Shown piece by piece: positions 8,201 through 16,772 of a DNA stretch of 64,000 nucleotides. A program made the position numbers and the translations under genes. Below the pieces are notes generated by a model. That model searched no databases. It worked only from the letters and a program-made list of their open reading frames with translations, and was not told the origin of the DNA. Source of the DNA: UBA6168 sp041163745 (lineage in GTDB: Bacteria > Bacteroidota > Bacteroidia > Chitinophagales > Saprospiraceae); the NCBI GenBank assembly GCA_041163745.1, contig JBEAQU010000058.1, forward strand, positions 1 through 64,000, in the 5' to 3' direction. Position 1 is the first letter of the stretch, and each line of letters begins with the position of its first letter.

Positions 8201-9757
8201 CTGCGGTTTTTCGGAGAGTACGGCCAGGGGGGTGTCCGCCCCCATGGATCCGATGGGTTCCTCTCCGTTGCGGAACATAGGGTCCAGGATGACCCGGAGG
8301 TCTTCCCGGGTGTATCCGGCGCATTGTTGCCGTCGGAGGAGCTCCATGGGAGGGGGCGCCTGTTGGTCATCGGTGGTGGCCGGTGGCAAATCCTGGAGGC
8401 GGAGACGGTATCGTTCCAGCCAGTCCCGGTAAGGCAGCCGTTTGCAGATGATTTTCTTGACTTCGTCATCGGCGATGATGCGTTGCTCATCGAGGTCGGC
8501 GACCAGCATACGGCCTGGTTGGAGGCGTCCGTTGGCCAGGATCAGGGAGGGATCCACCGGCAAGGCGCCGGCTTCGGAGGCCAGGATCAGTCGCTGGTCG
8601 GCGGTAAAGCAATACCGGGCAGGGCGGAGGCCGTTGCGGTCCAGGGTGGCGCCGACAAGGGTGCCGTTGGTAAAGCAGATGGCGGCGGGACCGTCCCACG
8701 GTTCCATCAGATTTTCATGGTATTCATAGAAGAACCGTTTGTAGTCCTCCATTTGTTCGTCATGTTCCCAGGCCTCCGGTATCATCATCATCATGGAGTG
8801 TGGCAGGGAGCGTCCTCCCATAACCATCATTTCCAGGACATTGTCGAAATATCCGCTGTCGGATTGCCCTTTGGGGCAAAGTGGTTTGAGCATGTCCAGT
8901 TCCTCACCGGAATAGAACTCGGATTGGAGGTTGTTCTCCCGGGAACGCCACCAGTTTAGATTGCCGGTCAGGGTATTGATTTCCCCGTTGTGGGCCACAT
9001 AGCGGAACGGTTGGGCCAGTTTCCATTTCGGGAAGGTATTCGTGGAGAAGCGCGAGTGTACCAGGGCAAGGGCGGAAGTCAGTCGTTCGTCCTGCAGGTC
9101 GAGGAAATAGGAAGGAAGTTGCCAGGTGGTGAGCTGGCCTTTGTATATGACGGTTCGATGGGACAGGGAGGCGAAATAAAAGAGGTCCTGTTCGACGGGA
9201 GACAGTTTCCGATGGACTTCCCGGGTAGTGTAGTTGCGCAGCAGGAAGAGCTTGCGTTCCAGTTCCATGCCACGGAGTCCGTCCTGATGTTCTACGAAGA
9301 GTTGGACCATATCCGGTTCGGTCTCGAGCGCGGAGGCGCCCAGGGAGGAAGGGTCGACGGGGACGGGCCTGATGCCCAGCAAGCGGAAGTTCAGCCATCG
9401 GAAGCAATCGCGCATGGCATCCATGCAGCGGGTGCGGGCATGGGGATCCTTGGGAAGGAACAGCATGCCGACTCCGTAGGCTCCGAATGCAGGAAGCCGG
9501 AAACCGAGCCGGCTGGCTTCCTCCGCGAAAAAACCCTGGGAGACCTGGAGCAGGATGCCGGCGCCATCCCCGGTATTCGGTTCGCAACCGCAGGCGCCGC
9601 GGTGTTCCATGTTGCGCAGCATGGTCAGGGCGTCCTGCACCAGCTGGTGGGTCTGTACGCCCGACAATTGGGCGATGAATCCGGTACCGCAGCTGTCGCG
9701 CTCCTCCTGGGGGACGTACAGGCCTTTGTTAGGTATATCGTTGGTTTTGCAAGCCAT
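5204..9757 (-). CDS. gltB: Glutamate synthase, large subunit
   Basis: This is the 1517-residue alpha subunit that hydrolyses glutamine and channels ammonia to 2-oxoglutarate at an FMN site. A 22-residue propeptide precedes the class II amidotransferase nucleophile Cys23 in RDSCGTGFIAQ; maturation is expected to expose this cysteine. The central and FMN domains follow, with GEGGEDPDRF and GHDGGTGASP as recognisable segments. The 3Fe-4S cysteines are in MRKCHLNTCPVGIATQ. The C-terminal GXGXG repeat domain begins near LPDGSIQYRFRGSAGQSFGAF. The gene is the first of the gltB-gltD pair. The length and domain order are complete. Several long frames on the opposite strand are shadows of its high-GC codon use. 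Confidence 0.97.
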   Translation of the reverse strand: MACKTNDIPNKGLYVPQEERDSCGTGFIAQLSGVQTHQLVQDALTMLRNMEHRGACGCEPNTGDGAGILLQVSQGFFAEEASRLGFRLPAFGAYGVGMLFLPKDPHARTRCMDAMRDCFRWLNFRLLGIRPVPVDPSSLGASALETEPDMVQLFVEHQDGLRGMELERKLFLLRNYTTREVHRKLSPVEQDLFYFASLSHRTVIYKGQLTTWQLPSYFLDLQDERLTSALALVHSRFSTNTFPKWKLAQPFRYVAHNGEINTLTGNLNWWRSRENNLQSEFYSGEELDMLKPLCPKGQSDSGYFDNVLEMMVMGGRSLPHSMMMMIPEAWEHDEQMEDYKRFFYEYHENLMEPWDGPAAICFTNGTLVGATLDRNGLRPARYCFTADQRLILASEAGALPVDPSLILANGRLQPGRMLVADLDEQRIIADDEVKKIICKRLPYRDWLERYRLRLQDLPPATTDDQQAPPPMELLRRQQCAGYTREDLRVILDPMFRNGEEPIGSMGADTPLAVLSEKPQHLANYFKQLFAQVTNPPIDPIRERSVMSLSSRLGGGGNFLAMTLDHARFIRLEQPVLTDAEFARIKHIWHPHYRTAQLDIRFKADGKPGRLRHALDHLGQQAESLVKDGANILILSDRLRADHLAPIPSLLAVGYVHHHLIRMGLRGRTSLLVEAADILETHHFATLIGFGANAVYPYLAYWSIASLRRQPVELCQDYIHKYVKAVSKGLLKIMSKNGVSTLQSYHGSQIFEILGLSAEVVDRCFTGAISRIEGLGYDDLAAEALERYARAAVLPAEDRPAPLESGGIYQWKQDGEVHLFHPQSIHLLQFSTRRNDYAAYRKYAALINRESESACTLRGLLRFRTANQHPIPLEEVEPAEHILRRFATGAMSFGSISHEAHTTLAIAMNRIGAKSNSGEGGEDPDRFERKPNGDWERSAIKQVASGRFGVTSHYLSNAAEIQIKMAQGAKPGEGGQLPGHKVDAWIARVRHSTEGVGLISPPPHHDIYSIEDLAQLIFDLKNANREARISVKLVSKAGVGVIASGVAKAHADAILISGHDGGTGASPLTSIRHAGLPWELGLAEAHQTLVRNKLRDRVTLQADGQIRTGKDLAVAAILGAEEWGVATAALVVEGCIMMRKCHLNTCPVGIATQDPTLRTRFDADPQHIVNFFTFLAEDLREIMASLGIRTVRELIGRTDLLEVKALTRHPKHRNLDLSPLLFREPAADHTSQFKCIEQDHGLDEQLDWRLLQTARNALTYGSHVESTFDIRNTDRATGTLLANEITKRFHAAGLPDGSIQYRFRGSAGQSFGAFTVPGMQFVLEGEANDYFGKGLSGARLVVTPDRDAPFEPSENIIVGNVALYGATSGEVFINGRAGERFAVRNSGATAVVEGVGDHGCEYMTGGTVVILGSTGRNFAAGMSGGTAFVYNYDLSFVRHCNTEMVDIDPLSADDLDLVRALVRNHFRFTGSRFALTILQQWKIHKSYFVKVMPQDFKRALATRESLRQAARATPSAVA

Positions 9758-10421
9758 ATGATAACGATTGTTTCGCTGAACGGTGGTGTTTTGCGACAGG
9801 CAGCCAGGTCCCTGTTTCCGCCGCTGCGGGACTGGTTCATGCCGAAGGTTTGCCGGTCGGGAGGATGTTTGTCGACAGCAATGAAGCCATCGGAAGAACC
9901 GTCTCGATTTTTTCGTCGGGGGAAGGCAGGAAATACTTCCCGAAACCGAGGCTGCCGGCGCTTTCGGTGTGGCTGCTTACAATAAGAAAGATAATTTGGT
10001 CAGATCCGCCAAGGCGAGGAAAAACAAGTGCCCGGGAAAGCCTCCGAAGGCATCCTTCGAGCGTATCGTCAGGTTTCAGATGGGTATGCAAGGGTATACG
10101 GGGGCGGGACGCCTCCTGTTGCGTGCGGTTCGTTCGGTCTGTCCGCCGGGGCTTTTCAGCGTCTGCTACGAACCCATACTTTGCAAAATACCTAAAATAC
10201 AGTCAGATTTTCAAGGTGTTAACGAAAGAAGCCGCTTTTTAGTTATGGGAATTAAAATTTAATCGGGGCTTGTTTGTGAAATAATAATCAGCTTTAAAGT
10301 GAAAAAAAATATAATCCATGAATTCGCCGGACGAAGGGGCATCAAAACCGAATGAAATTCTGTTGAGAAAAAAAGTGTCTGCCTTTGGGAATCGTATCGG
10401 TGGCAAGAAAAAGGAGTGGGT
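9758..10421. other. Intergenic region upstream of gltB, no gene supported
   Basis: This 664-bp gap lies between the gltB start and the end of the ApbE gene, both on the minus strand. It is GC-rich on the left and turns AT-rich from about 10170 to 10400. The short frames on either strand have no recognisable content or good ribosome binding site. I see no clear TAnnTTTG box in the gltB orientation and no hairpin plus T-run after apbE. Confidence 0.4.
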
Positions 10422-11405
10422 TCAGTACAGCAGGATATCGACGCTGGCGCCTTGCTTTCGCAGCCACAGGAAAGCATCCGTCACGACCTCGACGCTCATG
10501 GCGGTGGCCCATGCATCGGCCATCATGCAGGAGGGGGCCTTGACGACGACCAGTTGGCGGGATTGTCGGCTGATGCCGGATCTGGGGTCGATGATATGGG
10601 AGTGGCGGATACCGTTGGTCTCGAGGAAGCGGTAGGTATCGCCGGAGGTAGCGATGGCGGTATTTTTCAGGGCGATTTTTTCCGTGGTGACGGTATCGTT
10701 GCGGAAGACCGGTTTTTCGATGAGCCAACCCATGGTGCCGGGCGGGGGATCGGAGGCGAGCAGGTCGCCGCCACCGTCGATGAGTGCTGACCGGATACCG
10801 GCCTTTTGCAGGACCACCATGGCTTCATCCACGGCATAGCCTTTGGCGATGCCGCCGAGGTCGATGCGTGTGCCGGTCCGTCGGAGGGAGTAAGCCCGGT
10901 TTTTTTCCGGCACGAGGTATTTGTATCCGACGGTGGCGAGTGCGGCCGCCAATGCGGCCGAATCAGGAACCTGTTGCTGTCGGAAGGCTTTCCGCCACAG
11001 TTTTGTCAGGGCGCCGGCGGTGACGTCGAAAGCGCCCTCGGATTTCCGGGAAACTTCCCGGGCATATTCCAGGACGGTCCACAGGTCCTGGCTTACCGTC
11101 ATTTTCACTTTGGTACCGGCGAGTGCGGACAAGCGGCTGACTTCGCTGTCTTCGCGATAATCGCTCATGGATAGTTCCAGGCTGTCTATCCTGGCGAAAG
11201 CGGCGGTGGCGGCTGTCCGGGCGGTTGCGCTGTCGGATGCGTAGCAACTGATCCGGAACAAGGTACCCATGGCCGGGTGTTCCGTCTCGAACCGAATCAA
11301 GGCTTGACCGGTATCCTGTGCCACGGCGGCGGTAGCGGAGAGGGCGGCGATGGCCAGCAGTCGGAAGGCCAGGTGAAAGACGGTACGGGAAAGCGTCTGC
11401 TGCAT
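10422..11405 (-). CDS. apbE: ApbE-family FAD:protein FMN transferase
   Basis: ApbE covalently attaches FMN from FAD to a threonine of exported flavoproteins such as RnfG or NqrC, in a Mg-dependent reaction. This 327-residue copy begins with a signal peptide (about residues 1-29, ending in AVAQ). It shows the family blocks: HPAMGTLFRI at the start of the mature protein, LGGIAKGYAVDEA, SALIDGGGDLLASD, and near the end SHIIDPRSGISRQSRQ followed by ADAWATAMSV, where the metal-binding Asp/Thr lie. The length is normal. No flavoprotein substrate such as an Nqr or Rnf subunit is encoded nearby. It is transcribed alone, with 204 bp upstream to the next gene on the same strand. Confidence 0.92.
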   Translation of the reverse strand: MQQTLSRTVFHLAFRLLAIAALSATAAVAQDTGQALIRFETEHPAMGTLFRISCYASDSATARTAATAAFARIDSLELSMSDYREDSEVSRLSALAGTKVKMTVSQDLWTVLEYAREVSRKSEGAFDVTAGALTKLWRKAFRQQQVPDSAALAAALATVGYKYLVPEKNRAYSLRRTGTRIDLGGIAKGYAVDEAMVVLQKAGIRSALIDGGGDLLASDPPPGTMGWLIEKPVFRNDTVTTEKIALKNTAIATSGDTYRFLETNGIRHSHIIDPRSGISRQSRQLVVVKAPSCMMADAWATAMSVEVVTDAFLWLRKQGASVDILLY

Positions 11406-11609
11406 GGCAAGGCGGTTGATGGTTCGGGGTGAGGAGGTGTCGGAGAACGCTTGCCGGTGCAGCCTTGAAAAGACGGGCCGAGGGCCGGCCGGCGGATATG
11501 GCGGGACGAAGGAAGTGGTGGAGGCGGTACCGGCAGCAACAGCCTGGCAGGTGGTGAGCCATGCTGGCCGCTGGCGCCGGTACCGCCCGACATCGCAGCG
11601 GGAAGCCCC

Positions 11610-12986
11610 TCAGAAGACGACCGATTTGCCCGGAACGGCGCAGGGATACATACCGTCCGCATCCGGATTCAGCGGCATGGCCGCATTCCAGTCGAGTGTG
11701 GGAGGCAGGAGGCTGATGTCGGATTGGATGGCATCGTCCCAGGAAACCAGTTTGCCGGAATAGGTGGCCATACGACCCAGGATGGCTGTCATGGTCGCCT
11801 TTGCACCGTTTTCCGCATCAGCGTACCGGTAGTCCCCGCGGGCGATGGCGGCGAACAGTTCGTCGTGTTCCACCTGGTAAGGGTTCGGGTCCTTCCGGTC
11901 GTTGTATTTCATGCGTTCCTGGCCGGTACGGGACAGCAGGACACCCGGTCCGGGGGCGCTGCCATCGGTTCCCTGGAACATTTCAGTGACCCGGCTCATG
12001 GTTCCGGGTTGGTGGCGGCATTGGCTGAACATACGGCTGCCGTCGGCGTATTCGTATTCCACGAAGTGGTGGTCGTAGATTTCGCCGAAGTCGGGGCCCA
12101 CCCTGACCTGGCGTCCGCCCATACCTTGGGCTCGGACGGGATAGGCGTTCTTTACCCAGTTGCCCACATCCAGGTTGTGGATATGTTGTTCGCAGATGTG
12201 GTCGCCGCACAGCCAGTTGAAATAATACCAATTGCGCATCTGGTATTCCATTTCGGTGAGGGGGCGTCCGGCTTTTTGAGCGAGGTCGTTTCGTTTGTTG
12301 ACCCAAACGCCGTCGTTGTTCCAGAAGACGTTGGCGGTGACGACATCCCCGATGGCACCGGCATGGAGTTGTTCGACCCAATCCCGGTAGATCTTTTGGT
12401 AGCGGCGTTGGAGACCGACGACCACATTCAGCTTTTTGCGCTTCGCTTCGGCTGCAGCGGCGAGGACGCGCCGTACCCCGGGGGCATCGGTTGCGACCGG
12501 CTTCTCCATAAAGACATGTTTGCCTTGCCGTACAGCCTCCTCGAAATGAATCGGCCGGAAGCCGGGAGGCGTGGTCAGAATGACGACATCTGCCAGGGGA
12601 ATGGCTTTCATATAAGCGTCGAAGCCGGTGAACTTATGTTCTTCGGGTACCTGCACGCGGTCCCTGACGTTGCCGCCGGCACCGGACCAATCCGAGATGT
12701 CATCTGCGGTGAGGGTGTTGTAGGCGCCGTCGAGCCGGTCGCGGAAGGCGTCCGCCATGGCGACCAGCCGGACGTTTTCCTTGGTGAGGAGTGCCTGCAT
12801 GGCCGCACCGGTGCCACGGCCTCCGCAGCCGACGAGCGCCACCCGGATGGTGTCGTCACCTGTGAGGTGGGCTGCTGCGGAGAGGATGCCGGGTGCCAGG
12901 AAGGAGGCTCCCGCCGCCAGGGAGGTATTGCGCACGAACGAGCGCCTGTCGGGCCGATACCCCTTGGATCTTGATTTTAGAGACAT
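11610..12986 (-). CDS. Tat-exported Gfo/Idh/MocA family oxidoreductase
   Basis: This 458-residue NAD(P)-dependent oxidoreductase belongs to the family acting on sugars, inositols and their derivatives. The N-terminus has a twin-arginine signal (DRRSFVRNTSLAAGASFLAPG, about residues 14-34), so it is predicted to fold in the cytoplasm and be exported. The Rossmann motif VALVGCGGRGTGA follows. The conserved EKPVA segment (MEKPVATDAPG) and the metal/substrate region HICEQHIHNLDVGNWVKNA are typical. Exported members of this family are common in Bacteroidota and usually act on glycans or glycosides, but no carbohydrate genes flank it here, so the substrate is open. It appears monocistronic. Confidence 0.88.
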   Translation of the reverse strand: MSLKSRSKGYRPDRRSFVRNTSLAAGASFLAPGILSAAAHLTGDDTIRVALVGCGGRGTGAAMQALLTKENVRLVAMADAFRDRLDGAYNTLTADDISDWSGAGGNVRDRVQVPEEHKFTGFDAYMKAIPLADVVILTTPPGFRPIHFEEAVRQGKHVFMEKPVATDAPGVRRVLAAAAEAKRKKLNVVVGLQRRYQKIYRDWVEQLHAGAIGDVVTANVFWNNDGVWVNKRNDLAQKAGRPLTEMEYQMRNWYYFNWLCGDHICEQHIHNLDVGNWVKNAYPVRAQGMGGRQVRVGPDFGEIYDHHFVEYEYADGSRMFSQCRHQPGTMSRVTEMFQGTDGSAPGPGVLLSRTGQERMKYNDRKDPNPYQVEHDELFAAIARGDYRYADAENGAKATMTAILGRMATYSGKLVSWDDAIQSDISLLPPTLDWNAAMPLNPDADGMYPCAVPGKSVVF

Positions 12987-13211
12987 GGTGAACTAGATTA
13001 AAGGATGAAAGTTTTGTACAATCCATTTCCCGGACAAGGGTTGTCGGTCGTATCGGGCCTGGCCTGATACGCATTGGTCGACCGGGGGGATGTCGATGGG
13101 GATGCCGCGGAGAGCGTCTGAGCGGTCTGTACCGACATGGCCATCGGCAAGAAGTAGCAAGGTAGGAAAAAAGGGGACAAACAGGTTTAGATAGGGGGCA
13201 ATTTGTCGATG

Positions 13212-13238
13212 CCGACCACTGCTCAAGGCGGTGGTCGG
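13212..13238 (-). terminator. Hairpin 20 nt downstream of the lytic transglycosylase gene
   Basis: CCGACCAC and GTGGTCGG form a perfect 8-bp stem around an 11-nt loop just after the stop at 13259. There is no T-run on either side, so it may act as a weak terminator or as an RNA 3'-end stabiliser. A second imperfect GC-rich palindrome lies near 13048-13071. Confidence 0.4.
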
Positions 13239-13258
13239 CGGCTGGGACAAGGCGGGGT

Positions 13259-14881
13259 TCAGATTTTTCGCCGGAACGTCCGGATGTTTTCGGCGGGTTT
13301 GGGAAGGCGCGACCGGCCATCCCATTCCAGGAGGGATTGGAGACAGTGGTCGGCGGACGGGGCGGTGACGGACCATTTCCGGGAGAACGGCTGGTTGTCG
13401 GCATGAACGGTCATGGAACTCCGTGCCAATCCGTTCCATTTGTAGAGGTCGGCGATTGTCATACCTTGGAATTTGGTAGCCAGTTCCTCGATGGAATGGG
13501 TGGCGGCATAGGTTTCATAACCGATGAACAGGCCGGCCCGTTGGCGTTTCTGCAGGGCTTTGTGCAGGATAGGTTCGGGTCGGTCGAACGGGCTTGTGAG
13601 CGAGGGCGTCGGCAGTACGGCCAGTGGGACGGGGACGGACATCACCCGCCGGACAAGCGGTGGCGGGGCGTCTGCCGGCAAGCGGAGCTCGGGCAGCACG
13701 TCGATCGATCCCGGCTGCGGGAGGAAGTGGTGGGTTTCGGCCGGGAACCAGATGGTGAGTTCCTGTCCGGGGGACAAGTCCTCCTCCTCGAGGTTGTTCC
13801 AGATGCGCAGGTTGTACATGGCACAGGAGAACATGTTGGCCAGCGATTCCAGGTTGTCCGTCTCCCGTACCACGTAGGTGGTGCGGATGTAATTTTCCTG
13901 TTCCATATAAGTCAGTGAATCGACCATGGGAGGCACGGTCAACATATCCGTTCCCGCTTCCTGTCCGTTCGAATCAGGGCGTTGGAGTTCCAGGAATTCA
14001 CGCAAGGCCGTGGCCACCCGACGGGGGAGCAGGACGAGGTGGCCGTTCGGGCTGGCTGGCACGAAATTTTTCTTGAAGGCCTGGTTCAGGGTGGCCACGA
14101 CCTGGACCGGCAGTCCGGTGACGGCTGCGATGGTTTCGAAATCGAGCTGCTGATAGACGGTCACGGCCTCTGTCAGCTGAAGGTCGATGGGTGGGGTGTC
14201 GGGAATGATGTCATGCAGGTGGAAATGGGTGGCGATGTAGGCGACACCGATGAAAGCGGGCACGAAGTTGTTGGTTTCCTTCGGCAGGTATTTTGACAGT
14301 TCCCAATAATCGTTCGTCTTGGCTCTGCGGATGGCCTTGTTCAGGTTTCCTGCACCACAGTTGTAGGCGGCCAGCGCCATTTCCCAGCTACCATACCGTT
14401 CGTATTGTCTCTCCAGGTATTGTATGGCGGCCTGGGTGGATTTGTGGGGGCAGGAACGTTCGTCGACTTCCCGGTTGATGGTCAGGCCGTAGTTCCTACC
14501 GGTGCCGGACATGAATTGCCACAGGCCACCGGCACCGACGGGGGAGATGGCCCTGGGATTCAGGGCGGATTCCACGACGGCGAGGTATTTCAGGTCGGCA
14601 GGCATCCCATGTTCCCGGAGATAGCGTTCGAAGATTGGGAAATAGATGGCGGACCGATAGAGCACATTCCGTGTCAGGCTGGCCTCCTTGGACAGGAATT
14701 TCCTGATATGGGTCTCCACAGCCTTGTTGTAGCGGGCATCGACGATAAGCTCCATTCCGCTGATCCGTTGTTCCACCTCATCCCTGTCGAAATTGATACC
14801 CGAGGCGTGAGCGGCCGGGAAGGCGGACAAGAGAAGGAGGAACAGCGAAGCGAGGGTCCTGCGGAGCGTTGGTATTTCCAT
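13259..14881 (-). CDS. Lytic murein transglycosylase with LysM domains (MltD-like)
   Basis: This 540-residue envelope enzyme is predicted to cleave the MurNAc-GlcNAc bond of peptidoglycan, leaving 1,6-anhydro ends. A signal peptide occupies about residues 1-26. The SLT domain follows, with the catalytic Glu in VVESALNPRAISPVGAGG and the family segments LWQFMSGTGRNYGL and ALAAYNCGAGNLNKAI. Two LysM-like peptidoglycan-binding repeats lie in the C-terminal part, around TYVVRETDNLESLANMFSC and YETYAATHSIEELATKF. This order, SLT then LysM, is that of MltD. The gene is single, with its own promoter at 15026-15055 and a hairpin after the stop. Confidence 0.92.
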   Translation of the reverse strand: MEIPTLRRTLASLFLLLLSAFPAAHASGINFDRDEVEQRISGMELIVDARYNKAVETHIRKFLSKEASLTRNVLYRSAIYFPIFERYLREHGMPADLKYLAVVESALNPRAISPVGAGGLWQFMSGTGRNYGLTINREVDERSCPHKSTQAAIQYLERQYERYGSWEMALAAYNCGAGNLNKAIRRAKTNDYWELSKYLPKETNNFVPAFIGVAYIATHFHLHDIIPDTPPIDLQLTEAVTVYQQLDFETIAAVTGLPVQVVATLNQAFKKNFVPASPNGHLVLLPRRVATALREFLELQRPDSNGQEAGTDMLTVPPMVDSLTYMEQENYIRTTYVVRETDNLESLANMFSCAMYNLRIWNNLEEEDLSPGQELTIWFPAETHHFLPQPGSIDVLPELRLPADAPPPLVRRVMSVPVPLAVLPTPSLTSPFDRPEPILHKALQKRQRAGLFIGYETYAATHSIEELATKFQGMTIADLYKWNGLARSSMTVHADNQPFSRKWSVTAPSADHCLQSLLEWDGRSRLPKPAENIRTFRRKI

Positions 14882-15246
14882 AATTTTATTGTTAGCTGAG
14901 AACCAACGTCAGAGGGAAGGGATTCACACCCATGATACTTGCGATTGTTCCGACGTAAAGATGTTCATGTCAAATATGTGAAAAGTCTCATTTACAACTA
15001 TCAGCATAATAGTCAGGCATAGACGCAAAGATAAGGAATACATCCTTTTTTACAAGGATTGTCCAGGATGCGTGGTGACAGTCCGGAATCTTGTTCAGCG
15101 GCGATTGTCGTCCGGTGTTTGTGGCGATGTGTTTCGTGCGCCACTTGTCGATGGATGGGCGAGTGTTTGGCAGGCGGGTCGCAGCGCGTACCCGTTCGAG
15201 AAATGGGCATTTCAAATAAAGTGCCGGAAATTGGGCAGGGGTTGGT
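14882..15246. other. Intergenic region between gatA and the transglycosylase gene
   Basis: This 365-bp region has an AT-rich stretch around 14930-15060 that includes a strong minus-strand promoter (separate entry). No gene is supported in it. Confidence 0.5.
15026..15055 (-). promoter_or_regulatory. Promoter of the lytic transglycosylase gene
   Basis: Read on the minus strand, TTG (15055-15053), a 19-nt spacer and TATCTTTG (15033-15026) match the Bacteroidota -33/-7 consensus. The box lies about 145 bp upstream of the start codon at 14881. Confidence 0.65.
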
Positions 15247-16701
15247 TTACGGTTGTGTGGGGAGGAGGCGGACCCGGGAAAGCAGTTGGGCGTCCTGTCG
15301 CACATCGGCCATGAATTGTACGCCGACGGCCATGCCGTCGGCATCGCGGCCGATGGGTATGGCGACGGCGGGGATGCCGGCCATGTTTGCCTGGACGGTG
15401 TAGATGTCGGCGAGATACATGGAGAGGGGGTCATCGGCCACAGCTCCGATTTTCCAGGCTTTGACGGGGCTGGCGGGCATCAGCAGCAGGTCGTGGTCGC
15501 GGAATACGGCGCGGGTGGCGTCACGGATGAGACGGCGGACCTGTTGGGCTTTGGTGAAGTAGGCGTCGTAATAGCCGCTGCTGAGGACGAAGGTGCCGAG
15601 CAGGATCCTGCGTTTCACCTCCGGTCCGAAACCCTCCGTGCGTGATTTCCGGAAGACTTCCTGGACCGTGGCTGCCTGCGGGCTGCGGTGTCCGAAGCGC
15701 ACCCCGTCATAGCGGCTGAGGTTGGAGGAAGCTTCTGCGGTCGTCAGCACATAATAGGCGGGGATGAGATAATCCAGCAGGTCGAAATCGAGGAAGGTCA
15801 CCTGGTGTCCTTCATCCTGCAATCGACGGACATACCGCATGGTATGTGCATGGATATCGGCATCCATACCGGGGTGGTGGAGGGCTTTTTCGAAGCAGGC
15901 TATCTTGAGGGGGCGGGCATCGGCCGGCGGGAAAGGAGCGGGCAGGAACGGTTCGGGCCGCGCGGTGGCGTCCAGGCCGTCCGGCCCTGCCACTACCCGG
16001 AGGACCTTTTCGACATCTTCGACCTGTTTGGCGAGGATGCCGATCTGGTCGAAACTGGAGGCATAGGCCAGCAGTCCGTAGCGGGAGATGGTGCCATAGC
16101 TGGGTTTGAATCCGACCACTCCGCAGAAAGCGGCCGGTTGCCGGACGGATCCGCCCGTATCGCTTCCCAGGGAAACCAGGCAGGTGTCGGCCTGGACGGA
16201 TACCGCGGAGCCACCGGAGGAGCCGCCGGGCACCCTGGACGGGTCATCCGCGTTGCGGGTGGGACCATAGACAGAGGTCTCGTTGGTACTGCCCATGGCG
16301 AATTCGTCGCAATTGACCCGGCCGATGATCATGGCATCGGCCGCCTGCAGCCGTTGGACGGCCGTGGCGGAGAAAACGGACCGAAAGCCTTCCAGGATTT
16401 TGGAGCCGGCTGTGACGCCGTGGCCTTCGTAGCAGATGACGTCCTTGATGGAGACGACCGCACCGAAGAGCGGTCCCATCCCGGCAGGGTCCTGCCGGAA
16501 CCGGGCATCCAGTTGGTCGGCACGTTCCAACAGCTCGTCCGTGAACACTTCCACATATATGCGGAGGTGTTCGGTGGCGGCAATCCGTTGGAGGTAGTGT
16601 TCCGCCAGCCGGCGGCAGCTGGTTTCCCCCCGCGATATGGATGCCTGGATGTCAGACAACCGGGAGGGTACAAAGGGATGTGTTGCAGCGGAATCCAACA
16701 A
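15247..16701 (-). CDS. gatA: Asp-tRNA(Asn)/Glu-tRNA(Gln) amidotransferase subunit A
   Basis: GatA is the glutaminase subunit of the GatCAB complex that converts misacylated Glu-tRNA(Gln) or Asp-tRNA(Asn) to the amide form. The 484 residues match the family length. The amidase signature is intact: the catalytic Lys in VVSIKDVICYEG, the cis-Ser in PGGSSGGSAVS, and the nucleophilic Ser in GSDTGGSVRQPA, followed by GFKPSYGTISRYGL, which is characteristic of GatA rather than general amidases. The C-terminal MAGIPAVAIPIG is also conserved. gatB and gatC are not in the window; in Bacteroidota the subunits are usually dispersed. pheS lies 71 bp upstream on the same strand. Confidence 0.94.
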   Translation of the reverse strand: MLDSAATHPFVPSRLSDIQASISRGETSCRRLAEHYLQRIAATEHLRIYVEVFTDELLERADQLDARFRQDPAGMGPLFGAVVSIKDVICYEGHGVTAGSKILEGFRSVFSATAVQRLQAADAMIIGRVNCDEFAMGSTNETSVYGPTRNADDPSRVPGGSSGGSAVSVQADTCLVSLGSDTGGSVRQPAAFCGVVGFKPSYGTISRYGLLAYASSFDQIGILAKQVEDVEKVLRVVAGPDGLDATARPEPFLPAPFPPADARPLKIACFEKALHHPGMDADIHAHTMRYVRRLQDEGHQVTFLDFDLLDYLIPAYYVLTTAEASSNLSRYDGVRFGHRSPQAATVQEVFRKSRTEGFGPEVKRRILLGTFVLSSGYYDAYFTKAQQVRRLIRDATRAVFRDHDLLLMPASPVKAWKIGAVADDPLSMYLADIYTVQANMAGIPAVAIPIGRDADGMAVGVQFMADVRQDAQLLSRVRLLPTQP

Positions 16702-16772
16702 AGCAAGATTTTAGGCGTAGCGGAGGCCGGTTCCGGTGGCATGCAACCGAACGGCCTTCCGGGCGGACGTAA

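Noticed and set aside
9850..10262. Short plus-strand frames upstream of gltB
   Set aside because: No ribosome binding site, no promoter, no recognisable content and low agreement with the codon use of confirmed genes.
14930..15010. tRNA-like string near 14925-14945
   Set aside because: A T-loop-like segment (GTGAATCCC on the minus strand) is present, but no cloverleaf with acceptor and anticodon stems could be built.
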